DNA from: Eubacteriales bacterium
Lineage (GTDB): Bacteria > Bacillota_A > Clostridia > Lachnospirales > Lachnospiraceae
Assembly: GCA_030533315.1 (NCBI GenBank)
Contig: JAUNJL010000002.1
Coordinates: forward strand, 1 to 44,363
Direction: 5' to 3'
Length of the DNA: 44,363 nucleotides
Part shown: one piece after another, positions 35,777-44,357 of the stretch
Layout: each line of letters starts with the position of its first letter
How positions within the stretch are numbered: the stretch's first letter is position 1
Notes under the pieces: generated by a model
The model's database searches: none
Seen by the model: the letters and a program-made list of their open reading frames with translations, nothing else
What the model was told of the DNA's origin: nothing
Position numbers and translations under genes: made by a program

Positions 35777-35831
35777 GCCTTTTTGCCTCCGATCTTCCTT
35801 CCCGCAAAAAGGCAGTCTCCTGTCTATTATA
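35777..35831 (-). promoter_or_regulatory. ABC gene promoter and leader inverted repeat
   Basis: A perfect TATAAT (35831-35826) with a weak -35 (CTTGTA, 17-nt spacing) begins a leader of about 115 nt. The leader holds a perfect 10-bp inverted repeat, GCCTTTTTGC (35813-35804) and GCAAAAAGGC (35786-35777). The stretch 35832-35980 has no gene. Confidence 0.5.
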
Positions 35832-35980
35832 ATCTCTGCCGCCAGAAATACAAGGTATCCCGTCAACCATTTCCCATGCCCGTCCACCCGCCTCCCCCTT
35901 CACTTCCGCCCTTTCCTCCAAACAAAGGCGCACAGGCCCGCCCGTGAGGACCGTAAGGGCGGCGCCCCTTTCCCACAACC

Positions 35981-36006
35981 CAAAATAAGCCCGCAAAGCT
36001 GCGGGC
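35981..36006 (-). terminator. Terminator after the broken hydrolase gene
   Basis: GCCCGCA (36006-36000) and TGCGGGC (35995-35989) on the minus strand form a stem with a 4-nt loop, followed by TTATTTTG. Confidence 0.75.
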
Positions 36007-36079
36007 CCATTTCGGGTTTCGGAGAAATTTATCATAGAAAAAATTATGACCTTTGTTCCTGACGGCCAGAGATTCCCGG

Positions 36080-37734
36080 TCAGTGGATGCTTCCTGCCCC
36101 GCTTCCCGCCACCACGATGTCGTCCTCCATAACAGGCTGGAGCCACAGCTCCCCTGGCGTTTCTGGAATGTAGGGCATCAGGACGTAGGACGGATAATCC
36201 TTGTCCCGGTAGATCTTGTAGTTGATGGTGTTGGCGCTGGGAATGGGCCCCAAATGGTCCATCTTCGCCTGCCATGCCCCCTGCTGGGGAAGGAAGTTGT
36301 CCATGGCCTTGATCTCCAGCTCGATCTGGGATCCCGGAGGGAACACCATACCGATGGGATTGATCTCTATCACGTACTCCCGGATCTCTCCCGGCGTCAC
36401 CGGGATCCGCTTGGAATAGTCGTGCACGGGGCGGCCGATCTGGCTCTTTTCCTCGTCCAAAGGATAGGACGCCTTCAAGGATCCGGTACGGCACACCGGC
36501 ATACGGGGTTCCCCCCGGAGTGATCTGATAAAGCTTGACAATAAAATTGGCGTCCGTGCTGTCAATGGAGGCCCACAGATGAAGCTCAATGGGGCCTGTA
36601 AACTCCGTAGGCCTGCTGAGGCGGTCCGTGCGGTAGGTCAGGGTCTCCACCTCCGTGGTGATATGGAGCGGACGTTGGGTAAAGCTGTCCGGGGGCAGGT
36701 TCCCCTCCACCACGGGCTCCCAGCGCAGGTTGCCAAAGGTATGGAGATACAGCTTTTTCCAGTTGGTCCTGGCCAGGGGATACTCATACTCGTAGCGGTA
36801 GCCCCTTCCGATGATGTTCAGCTTCATGGGCGGCTCCTCCGTGATACCGGTGTCGATGCCCTTCATCCAGTGATCGTACCTCCTCATTCATGAACCGGTA
36901 GGGCAGCTCCATCCCATTGTAGCCCTCCATGACCCCGCAGCGCTTGTAGACCTTCAGCTCGCTGGCATTCATGGCGTTGAACACAGGGGCAGACCAGCGT
37001 CCCGTGGGCGCCCACCCGCACTTGAAGTACACCGGAACCTGGATCTTGTCGTACTTGTATTTCATGGATCTGGGCTTCCAGAACTCATCCTCCTGGGGAT
37101 GGAGCAGGTAGTCCAGGTAAAAGGTGTGATATTTCGGCGGCCACACGTTAAAGATCTTGCTGAAATAGGTGTCGATGGCAATGTCCGGGTCCTCCTGGAC
37201 CTCCTGAATCCTTTTCTTCATCTCCTCCTCGGACATCATCTTGGTGGTCCAGGGCACAGGATTGTTGGAGGGGCAAAGCTCCCAGTACATGTTCATGTAG
37301 GTGTCGGCCACACCCCCGTAATAGCCGTGCTGATAATAATCGTCCGTGTAGCTCAAGGGCATGATGCACACCAGATGGGGCGGCTGCAGGGCCGCCGCAA
37401 GGGCCTGGATGATCCCAAAATAGGAATATCCCAGCAGAGCCACCTTCTCCATGCTCCAGGGACACTGGGTCCCCGCCCACTCCACATAGTCGTACACGTC
37501 CTCCTGCTCCTGGGGATTGTAAACCCCCAGATACTCCCCTTCACTTCTTCCAATCCCTCTTCCGTCCGGCACGATGAAGGTATAGCCCCTGGTGACGAAG
37601 AACTCCATGTCCTCCTCCAGCTTCATGGTGTAGATGGGCTTTGACAGCTTGTCCAGGTTTTTCGTGTAACGGCGGTCCCAGTACACCGGGACCTTGTCCA
37701 GGCCGGTCGCCTGTAAAAATTCTTCCTGCTTCAT
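36080..37734 (-). pseudogene. CocE/NonD (S15, PepX-type) hydrolase broken by two frameshifts
   Basis: Three overlapping frames together make one hydrolase. Frame A (37734 to about 36889) holds the alpha/beta core with PDGRGIGRSEGEY and the nucleophile elbow GYSYFG. Frame B (about 36887-36520) has the second part of the core (MRRYDHWMKGIDTGI) and the start of the PepX_C jelly roll (ANFIVKLYQITPGG). Frame C (about 36525-36080) has SQIGRPVHDYSKRIPVTPGE to the end. The first shift is in a GAGGAGG stretch near 36885-36892. The second is in a six-G run near 36510-36516, where one G fewer restores the frame and aligns residue for residue with the paralogue at 39.1-39.8 kb. The RBS (AGGAGG, 7 nt) and start are intact. 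The substrate class (esters or acyl-peptides) is unknown. Confidence 0.88.
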
Positions 37735-37767
37735 CCCTTTACCTCCTGTATCAAGATTCTGGTCCCT

Positions 37768-37813
37768 ATTATAATGGGCGAGATCGATTTTTTCTGTCTA
37801 GTAGGTGACACAT
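37768..37813 (-). promoter_or_regulatory. Promoter of the hydrolase with Crp/Fnr-type box
   Basis: A perfect TATAAT (37773-37768) without a usable -35. ATGTGTCACCT on the minus strand (37813-37803) is centred about 47 bp upstream of the predicted start. It differs by one base from the perfect palindrome ATGTGTCACAT at 38732-38742, the other side of the Crp-type gene. Confidence 0.6.
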
Positions 37814-37841
37814 AAAAAAGAATCCCGGCCCGCACCCCCGC

Positions 37842-37886
37842 AAAGGGCTCCGTCCTCCCCCAATGGAAAGGACGAAGCCCTTTTTT
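37842..37886. terminator. Hairpin terminator between the Crp-type gene and the hydrolase
   Basis: AAAGGGCTCCGTCCT (37842-37856) and AGGACGAAGCCCTTT (37869-37883) pair with one mismatch or G-T pair. The T-run (TTTTTT) is on the plus-strand side and overlaps the stop codon of the Crp-type gene, so it is best as a plus-strand terminator and weaker for the minus strand. Confidence 0.55.
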
Positions 37887-38610
37887 AGTCCTTGATCTCG
37901 CTCTCCAGAATGATGTCCAGAAGCCGGTTAAAATCCAGTACGCAGAAGCGGCCTCTCTCCGTGGAGATGATCCCCTCCCTGCGCCAGTCTCCCAGGATCT
38001 TGGCCGCCGTCTGGCGGGCCATACCGGAGGAGGAAGCCAGCGCACTCTGGGTCACCCGGATCTTCATGGCCTTCTGCTGGGCGCTGGTGATCAGGTTGAC
38101 CACGGTGGAGGCCAGCCTTCCCAGTGCGTCCAGATACATGGCGTTCACCATGTTCTGAGCGGAATTGACAAGTCTCTCCATCAGCTCGTGGATGATAACC
38201 CGGCAGACGCAGGTATGGTTCCACACAGTGTCCAAAAAATAGGACTTTGGCATGGCGATCAGGGTGCTGTCCTCCAGGGTCAGCGCCGTATTGGGGTACA
38301 CGTGTCCCGCCAAGGTCCCCATTTCCCCGAAATATTCCTTGTTCGTCCTGATCTTCACGATGATGTCCTCACTTGCCCCATAAAATACGGATTCCATGAT
38401 ACACCCGGATTTTATGATATAAAGATGGTTGGATATATCCTCCTTTCGGTAGATCACGGTGCCCTTTTTCCGAAAGACCATCCGGCAATGCGTGGAAAGC
38501 TCTTCCAGATATGAACGGGAGAGCCCGGAAAGAAGGGGCACGGTCAGGAGGAAAGAGAAGATGCTCGCTGTCTCTCCCGCAAGAGAGGATGTTGTTTGCT
38601 TTTCGCCCAT
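37885..38610 (-). CDS. Crp/Fnr-family transcriptional regulator
   Basis: 241 residues. N-terminal cyclic-nucleotide-binding-type beta-roll (about 20-130; GTVIYRKEDISNHLYIIKSG and EYFGEMGTLAGHVYPNTALT), dimerisation helix (about 135-160) and C-terminal HTH (RVTQSALASSSGMARQTAAK, about 185-204). It has no Fnr-type N-terminal Cys cluster, so it is not an Fe-S oxygen sensor. I start at the ATG at 38610, with GGGAG upstream; the open frame reaches 38652. It sits between two hydrolase transcription units that each carry an ATGTGTCACAT-type box, so it probably controls both. The effector is unknown. Confidence 0.88.
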   Translation of the reverse strand: MGEKQTTSSLAGETASIFSFLLTVPLLSGLSRSYLEELSTHCRMVFRKKGTVIYRKEDISNHLYIIKSGCIMESVFYGASEDIIVKIRTNKEYFGEMGTLAGHVYPNTALTLEDSTLIAMPKSYFLDTVWNHTCVCRVIIHELMERLVNSAQNMVNAMYLDALGRLASTVVNLITSAQQKAMKIRVTQSALASSSGMARQTAAKILGDWRREGIISTERGRFCVLDFNRLLDIILESEIKD

Positions 38611-38647
38611 ATGGATCACTCCCTTCCCTGTGTTTGAGCAAGAGTTT

Positions 38648-38677
38648 AACATATTTTGCCGCCGGTAGTACAGTCAA
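38648..38677 (-). promoter_or_regulatory. Promoter of the Crp-type gene
   Basis: The minus strand has TTGACT (38677-38672), an 18-nt spacer and TATGTT (38653-38648), close before the chosen start. Confidence 0.55.
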
Positions 38678-38731
38678 AATATGGCGGCGCCGCTCCCGAA
38701 AGCTTCTGGGAAAATATCACTTCTTTGGGAA

Positions 38732-38742
38732 ATGTGTCACAT
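38732..38742. promoter_or_regulatory. Palindromic Crp/Fnr-type box before the permease-hydrolase chimera
   Basis: ATGTGTCACAT is a perfect palindrome around one base. It lies about 50 bp upstream of a plausible plus-strand start (-10 TAGACT, 38775-38780), the same geometry as the box before the minus-strand hydrolase. Confidence 0.6.
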
Positions 38743-38836
38743 AAACGACATTTTCCATCCCCCCTTTTTTTTGGTAGACTTATCCTCAACAAAATATTCT
38801 AAAAGAAAAGAGGGAAACGAATAAAAAAAACAGAAA

Positions 38837-39829
38837 ATGAGACTATTATCCTGCATATTGATGGGAATCAGCAGCATCATCGGGGCAAGTGTATTTGCCA
38901 CGACCCCCATTGCCATCAAGATCATCGGCGGAAACGGCATCGTCGTCGGCTTTATCTGCGCCGCACTGTTCGTATTCGTGCGGAGCATTCCCGAAATGCT
39001 GATGGTGGCCGCCCTTCCGGCGAACGGCGGCTCCTACATGTACCTGCCCCGCCTCGTCCACCCCATCCTGGGAACCTGGGACGCCTTCAACGAGCTGGCC
39101 GTGGGCGTGCTGAACGGCGGAACCCGCTATGAGCAGGAATGGCCCCTGGCCCGCACACAGTGGAAGAAGCTGTACCTGCGGTCCTTTAACCGCCTGCGCT
39201 GGGATCGGGAGCCGGATGAGGATCTTCCGCCGGACGGCTTCACCCACCTGCCGCCCTCCACCTCCACGGAGGTAAATAAGCTGGTTTACCGGTCCTCCCG
39301 TTTTGCCCAGACCAAGGAGATCACCGGCCCCATCGAGCTCCATCTCTGGGCCTCCATCGACGCCCAGGACGCCAATTTCGTGTGCAGCATCTTCGACATC
39401 CTGCCTGACGGAAGCAGGATGCCCCTCCTCCGCTACGGAGCCCTGAGGGCCTCCCATCCCCTGAAGGAGGAGGAAAGCCAGATCGGACGCCCGGTACATG
39501 ACAACAGCGTGTCCATCCCCGTCACCCCGGGAGAGATCCGGGAATACGTCATTGAGATAAGCCCCACCTCCATGATCATCCCCGCCGGACATTCCCTGGA
39601 GCTGGAGGTCGCCAGCCAGTGCCCCAATGCCTGCCACACCCAGTCCTGGACGAACAAGGTGGGAAATATGAACGTGGTTCCCTCCAACACCACTACCTCC
39701 TACAAGATCTACAAGGATCAAAACCATCCCTCTTATCTCCTCCTCCCCATGGTTCCCTACACGGATCCTCAGCAGTGGGTACAGCCCTTTGAGGACGATT
39801 ACCAAATCGAGGTGGACGAGGAAGCATAA
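38837..39829 (+). pseudogene. Chimera: start of APC amino-acid permease fused to CocE/PepX C-terminal domain
   Basis: One open frame of 330 codons. Codons 1-93 are the first helices of an APC-family amino-acid permease (LMGISSIIGASVFATTPIAI and ALPANGGSYMYLPRL). From about codon 94 (near 39116) it becomes the C-terminal half of a CocE/PepX hydrolase (RYEQEWPLARTQWKKLYLRS to the end), closely related to the frames of the broken gene at 36.1-36.9 kb. The rest of the permease and the hydrolase catalytic core are missing, so neither activity is possible; an internal deletion joined two former neighbours. The 5' end is also damaged: GAGGG is correctly spaced only to an ATA at 38821, and that ATA is out of frame across an A8 run. 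Confidence 0.85.
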
Positions 39830-39946
39830 TGCAGGACCGCCGCAGTGCGCCAAAAGGGCCTGCGGCCGCCCCGCAACCCATCATCAAAAAAGGCCTGCCC
39901 CCGGTTTTTTCACAAGGCCGGGAGAGGGCTGTCAAAAGGAGAAGCT

Positions 39947-40828
39947 ATGGTACAGAAAATAAAGGTAGAAGGGACGGACTGCCGGACGGAAAAGGATTCC
40001 ATCGGCAGCAAAAGGATCCCGGACAGCGTGTATTACGGGGTGCAGTCCCTGAGAGCGGCGGAAAACTTCCGCATCACAGGCCTTTTCATGCACCCGGAAA
40101 TCATCAACAGCCTGGCCCAGATCAAAAAGGCGGCCGCCGTGACAAACTGTGAGGTGGGGCTTTTGGACAAGCGGCGGGCGGACGCCATCGTCCAGGCCTG
40201 CGACGAGATTGCGGGAGGGGCTCTCCATGAGGAATTTATCGTGGATCCCATCCAGGGAGGCGCCGGCACCTCCATCAACATGAACGCCAACAAGGTGATC
40301 GCCAACCGGGCCATCGAGATCCTGGGCGGGCAAAAGGGAGATTACTCCATCATACACCCCAACGACCACGTGAACTGCGGCCAGTCCACCAACGACGTGA
40401 TCCCCACCGCCGGAAAAATGACGGCGCTGAAGCTTTTGAAAAACGCCCGGGCTGAGCTGGAACGGCTGTACCACGCCCTGGAGGACAAGGCCCGTGAGTT
40501 CGACCACGTGATCAAAATGGGGCGGACCCAGATGCAGGACGCCGTCCCCATCCGCCTGGTGGAAAACAGCGTGGGGATCGTGACTGCCCTCTCCCCCCAC
40601 ATCGGATACGCCAGTGCGGCCTCCCTGGCAAAGGAGGCGCTGAGGGACAACGTTCCCATCCGGCAGCTGGTTCTGGACAAAAAGATCATGCCCCAGGAGG
40701 AGCTGGAGGAGATCCTGGACGTGTGGGGCATGACGGAGCCGGGGATCTCCGGCAAGGAGCTGCTGCTGGGAAAGGGAAAAAGGGAGGATTCCCCCCATCC
40801 CCAGGATCAGGGCAAAAAGGAGGACGCC
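39947..40828 (+). pseudogene. aspA: Aspartate ammonia-lyase with the middle deleted
   Basis: AAGGAG is 5 nt before the ATG at 39947. Residues 1-204 match the AspA/fumarase II N-terminus (KDSIGSKRIPDSVYYGVQSL; GQSTNDVIPTAGKM; KMGRTQMQDAVPIRL). At 40558/40559 the sequence jumps to the AspA C-terminus (VENSVGIVTALSPHIGYASA to MTEPGISGKELLL), skipping roughly 180-200 residues, including the SSIMPGKVNP catalytic loop. An intact enzyme is about 470 residues. The deletion keeps the frame, and no stop separates it from the following membrane protein, so translation from 39947 would give one 668-residue fusion. Not catalytically competent. Confidence 0.85.
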
Positions 40829-41953
40829 ATGACCGAATATACCTGGGCCTTCGACAAAAGCTTTCTGGTCTTCCTGCTCATCGCCTTCGTTTCCATAGCG
40901 CCGGCAGAAAAACTCCGCTCCTTCATTCCCATGCCCCTGATCTACGGCCTGCTCTTTCTCACAGGCTTCGGTGCGGGATGGATCCCTCCTGATATCATGC
41001 AGTCTGCCAACATGATCGCCGTCGGGACCATCGCCTTCCACGTGCTTGTCATCCACTCCGGGACGATGATCCGTCCCGGGATGATCCGGGCCAGATGGCA
41101 GGAGGCCCTTTTGTGTGCAGCCAGCCTCCTGACCTTGACCATACTGCTTCCCATCCTCCTCATCCCCCTCTTTGGTCGGGGCGTCGCCCTTTTAGCCCCC
41201 GGCAGTGTTTTAGGCGGGGGCGCCTCCTGCGCCATCGCCTCCCGCAGCGTGCTGGACGGCCATCCCCAGCTTGCCGTGTTTCCCTGGCTGGTCTTCATGG
41301 TACAGGGGCTGTTCTGCGTTCCCCTGGTCACCTGGGCGGCGAAAAAAGAGGGACAGCTCCTCCTGGAGGAATACCGCCTCCAAAGCCAATGTCCTCCTGC
41401 CGGAGCCGCCCCTGGTAAAAGCCAAAAGCCCCCTCTCTGGCAAAGGCTCCCAGAGGCCTATCGGACCAACCCTTATTATCTGGGCGTCCTCATGGCGGCC
41501 TACATGTGCACCGCCCTCCTCCATCGAACAGTGTTGTCCGGCGCGCCCATCAATCCCAACATCACTGCCCTGCTGCTGGGACTGCTTCTGGGAAGTGCCG
41601 GGCTCATCCAGCCGGGGCCTCTCTTTTCCTCGGACTCCTACGGACTTCTGATCCTGGGACTGATGGGACTGATGGCAAACACCCTTGCCCACACGCCCTG
41701 GCAGGCGGCCGCCGCCTACATCCCCGCCCTTCTGACCGTGTTCGTCCTGTCCATGGAAATCCTCCTTCTCTGCGCCCTGGCAGGCGCCTTTGTGCTGAAC
41801 GCAAGCCCCTACCGGATGATCGCCCTTGTGCTCAACGGCGTCATGGGGTACCCCGTCAACGACCTGATCCTTCGCCAGGTCATGGCCGCAGGAAAAACAG
41901 AGCAGGAGCGCCAATACCTGCACCCCTCATTTTTCGTGGATTTCACAAGGTGA
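40829..41953 (+). CDS. Polytopic membrane protein, probable transporter
   Basis: 374 residues with about 10 hydrophobic helices in two halves around a basic central loop (about residues 180-215). Each half has small-residue re-entrant-like stretches (GSVLGGGASCAIASRSVLDG in the first, GAFVLNASPYRMIALVLNGV in the second), as in secondary anion carriers of the GltS or 2-oxocarboxylate type. The exact family is not recognised. The ATG at 40829 has AAGGAGG about 5 nt upstream, so independent initiation is likely, although it is in frame with the aspA remnant. Its placement after aspA suggests amino-acid or dicarboxylate transport (inference). Confidence 0.65.
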   Translation: MTEYTWAFDKSFLVFLLIAFVSIAPAEKLRSFIPMPLIYGLLFLTGFGAGWIPPDIMQSANMIAVGTIAFHVLVIHSGTMIRPGMIRARWQEALLCAASLLTLTILLPILLIPLFGRGVALLAPGSVLGGGASCAIASRSVLDGHPQLAVFPWLVFMVQGLFCVPLVTWAAKKEGQLLLEEYRLQSQCPPAGAAPGKSQKPPLWQRLPEAYRTNPYYLGVLMAAYMCTALLHRTVLSGAPINPNITALLLGLLLGSAGLIQPGPLFSSDSYGLLILGLMGLMANTLAHTPWQAAAAYIPALLTVFVLSMEILLLCALAGAFVLNASPYRMIALVLNGVMGYPVNDLILRQVMAAGKTEQERQYLHPSFFVDFTR

Positions 41954-41968
41954 ATTTTCGCTTTTTCC

Positions 41969-41997
41969 TTGCAATTTGTACATCTTTTTGATATATT
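41969..41997 (+). promoter_or_regulatory. Promoter of the REC-HD-GYP gene
   Basis: TTGCAA (41969-41974), a 17-nt spacer and TATATT (41992-41997), with a predicted start near 42004 and a leader of about 58 nt. Confidence 0.7.
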
Positions 41998-42062
41998 TTA
42001 GACGACAGATGTTAAAAATATCCGAAATTTGATTCTCTCACCATGAAAAATTGGGGTGTTTT

Positions 42063-43142
42063 ATGAAAATATTAATTGTTGACGACGTTCCTTTGAACCG
42101 CGAAATGCTGGAGGATATGCTGAGCGAGGAGGCCTACCAGACGCTGGAGGCCTGTGACGGCGTGGAGGCCCTTCAGGTTTTGGAGGAGCATCGCGGTGAG
42201 ATCCAGACCGTCCTTCTGGATCTGATCATGCCCCGCATGGACGGCTTCACCCTTTTAAGGGAGCTGAAGAGGCGCGGTGACTTCTCCGACATTCCGGTGA
42301 TCGTGATCAGCGCCGCATCCAGACGGTCCGCAGAGGCCCAGTCCCTGGAGCTTGGCGCCACGGACTTTATCCAGAAGCCCTTTTCCAAGGGGATCGTCAT
42401 CCAGAGGGTGCGTAATGCGAGCCAGCTGTTCCTTTACCGAAAATCCCTGGAAAAGCTGGTTTCTGAGCAGACCCATGTCCTTCAGCAGCAGGCGGCTCAG
42501 ATCAAGAAGAACACGGAAAAGATCATTGACATCCTGGGAACGGTGGTGGAGTACCGCAACCTGGAAAGCGGGGAGCACATCGCCCGGGTGAAGGGCTTCA
42601 CCCGCATCCTTGCCCTGAGCGTGATGGAGCTTTTTCCCCGGTGCGGTATGACGCCGGAAAAGGCGGAGCTCATCGCCTCGGCCAGCCCTCTCCACGACAT
42701 CGGAAAGATCACCATCCCCGACCACATCCTCCTGAAGCCCGGCCCTCTCACTCCCGCAGAGTTTGAGCTGATGAAGACCCACACCACCAGAGGCGCCGAA
42801 ATGCTGGAGCGCATCGAGGGCGCCTGGGACTCCAACTACGCCCGGACATGCTACGAGATCTGTCTTTACCATCACGAGCGGTACAATGGCCGGGGCTACC
42901 CCAAGGGCCTGAAGGGGGACGAGATCCCTCTCCCCGCCCAGCTTGTCTCACTTGCGGACGTGTACGACGCCCTTCTGAGCAAGCGGGTTTACAAGGAGCC
43001 CTACTCTCTCCGAAAAACCTACGACATGATCGTGGCCGGCCAGTGCGGTGTCTTTTCCCCAAAGCTGCTCCAATGCTTTGCTCATGCCCGGGATCAGCTG
43101 GAAGAGCTGGCCAGCGCCCGGAGTTCCTCCCACATCCACTAA
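42063..43142 (+). CDS. Response regulator with HD-GYP phosphodiesterase output
   Basis: 359 residues. REC domain (about 1-118) with phospho-acceptor D53 (VLLDLIMPRMDG) and K105 (FIQKP), a coiled linker (about 125-155), then HD-GYP: H211-D212 in LHDIGKITIPDHILLKPGPL, HH-E at HHERYNGRGYP (GYP at 278-280) and ADVYDALLSKRVYKEPYS. HD-GYP proteins hydrolyse c-di-GMP to pGpG or GMP; the metal and GYP residues are intact. The start is ATG 42063, preceded by GGGGTG; an in-frame TTG lies 12 nt earlier. No histidine kinase is nearby. It is followed by a diguanylate cyclase gene, so the pair may set local c-di-GMP. Confidence 0.92.
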   Translation: MKILIVDDVPLNREMLEDMLSEEAYQTLEACDGVEALQVLEEHRGEIQTVLLDLIMPRMDGFTLLRELKRRGDFSDIPVIVISAASRRSAEAQSLELGATDFIQKPFSKGIVIQRVRNASQLFLYRKSLEKLVSEQTHVLQQQAAQIKKNTEKIIDILGTVVEYRNLESGEHIARVKGFTRILALSVMELFPRCGMTPEKAELIASASPLHDIGKITIPDHILLKPGPLTPAEFELMKTHTTRGAEMLERIEGAWDSNYARTCYEICLYHHERYNGRGYPKGLKGDEIPLPAQLVSLADVYDALLSKRVYKEPYSLRKTYDMIVAGQCGVFSPKLLQCFAHARDQLEELASARSSSHIH

Positions 43143-43211
43143 ATGGGAGGCGCCATATTCTGACCCATTGACCTTGACTTGCTTTATTACTTTAATATGG
43201 AAGAAATGACT

Positions 43212-44357
43212 ATGAACCATTTAGCCTTGATCATGTACGTGGAGCTCGACATCTTTTGTATGCTGCTGCTTCTCTATCTCACCATAAAATCCTTCAACAA
43301 CATTGAGCGAAGGGAGAGCTGGCGCTTTTTTCAATGGGCGCTGGTTTTCATCATCCTTTTTGTATTATCAGATCTGGTCTGGAAGCTGATGGAATGTGGC
43401 CTTCTCCCCAACAGGCATCCCCTGCCGCACATCGTCAATTCCGTCTACTTTGTTTTTTCCGTCCTGGGAACCTCCAGCTGGTTTTTCTACACGGAGGCAT
43501 CCATGGACAACGGAAATACGGAGAAGCGCTCTTTCATGCTCTGGACCTCCATTCCCTTTGCACTCATGCTCCTTCTGCTCGTCGTCAACTTTTTTAACGG
43601 CTGCCTGTTTTCCTTTGACGAGGAAGGACTTTATGTTCGGGGACCCCTGAACCTTCTCTCCTTCATCATGCCCCAGGCGTACCTGCTGTTTTCTGCGGTC
43701 CATCCTCTTTCCCGCTTGTTCCGGGCAAAGTATTACTCCCAGAGAGAGGTCTATTTTTCCCTCTCCTCCTTTGCCCTGATCACCCTGATCGCCAGCACCC
43801 TGCAGATCCTGGTGCCAGGCTCTCCCCTTCCCTGTCTGGGGATCACCGTGGCCTGCGTTTTCGTCTACATCAATTCCCAGCAGCTCATGGTCTCCATCGA
43901 TCCTCTGACCAAGCTGAACAACCGCCATCACATGACGCGCTATCTGGAATACAAAATGGAGCATTCGGACAACAACGTCGCCCTCTTCCTTCTGATCATC
44001 GATCTGGATCATTTTAAGCAGGTCAACGACACCTACGGCCATGTGGAGGGCGACCGGGCCCTCATCCGCCTGGCCCGCGTCCTGCAGACCACCGCATCGG
44101 CCTTCAACTGCTTCGCCGCCCGGTATGGCGGGGACGAGTTCATCCTGATCTTTGAGACCACGGTGGTTCGGGAGCTGGAGGATCTGATCCACTTTTTCCA
44201 GAAGGAGCTGGCAAAAAGCAACCGGCAGGCGGGGCTTTCCTACGACCTGAGCGCCAGCGTGGGCTATGCCAAATACAACAAAGAAATGAAGTATGTCCCG
44301 GACTTTATCGCCAGTGCGGACGAGGCCCTTTACCAGGCAAAGGCCGCCCGGCGTTAG
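43212..44357 (+). CDS. Membrane diguanylate cyclase (GGDEF)
   Basis: 381 residues. Six to seven N-terminal helices (about 3-225) with the conserved look of a 7TM-type sensor, then GGDEF domain (about 227-381): DPLTKLNNRHHM, metal D264 in IIDLDHFKQVNDTYGHVEGD, and an intact active site YGGDEF (306-310). No RxxD inhibitory site is visible five residues upstream, so product feedback is not expected. The ATG at 43212 has GGAAG about 8 nt upstream. A promoter-like TTGACC/TTTAAT pair (43168-43196) would start transcription too close to this ATG, so co-transcription with the HD-GYP gene 69 bp upstream is more likely. The stop lies 6 nt from the window end. Confidence 0.9.
   Translation: MNHLALIMYVELDIFCMLLLLYLTIKSFNNIERRESWRFFQWALVFIILFVLSDLVWKLMECGLLPNRHPLPHIVNSVYFVFSVLGTSSWFFYTEASMDNGNTEKRSFMLWTSIPFALMLLLLVVNFFNGCLFSFDEEGLYVRGPLNLLSFIMPQAYLLFSAVHPLSRLFRAKYYSQREVYFSLSSFALITLIASTLQILVPGSPLPCLGITVACVFVYINSQQLMVSIDPLTKLNNRHHMTRYLEYKMEHSDNNVALFLLIIDLDHFKQVNDTYGHVEGDRALIRLARVLQTTASAFNCFAARYGGDEFILIFETTVVRELEDLIHFFQKELAKSNRQAGLSYDLSASVGYAKYNKEMKYVPDFIASADEALYQAKAARR

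Noticed and set aside
36885..36892. Programmed frameshift in the hydrolase gene
   Set aside because: No slippery heptamer with a downstream structure is evident, and a second independent frameshift follows, so decay is simpler.
39845..39946. Upstream start of the lyase frame at 39845
   Set aside because: No RBS there; the ATG at 39947 has AAGGAG and gives the normal AspA N-terminus.
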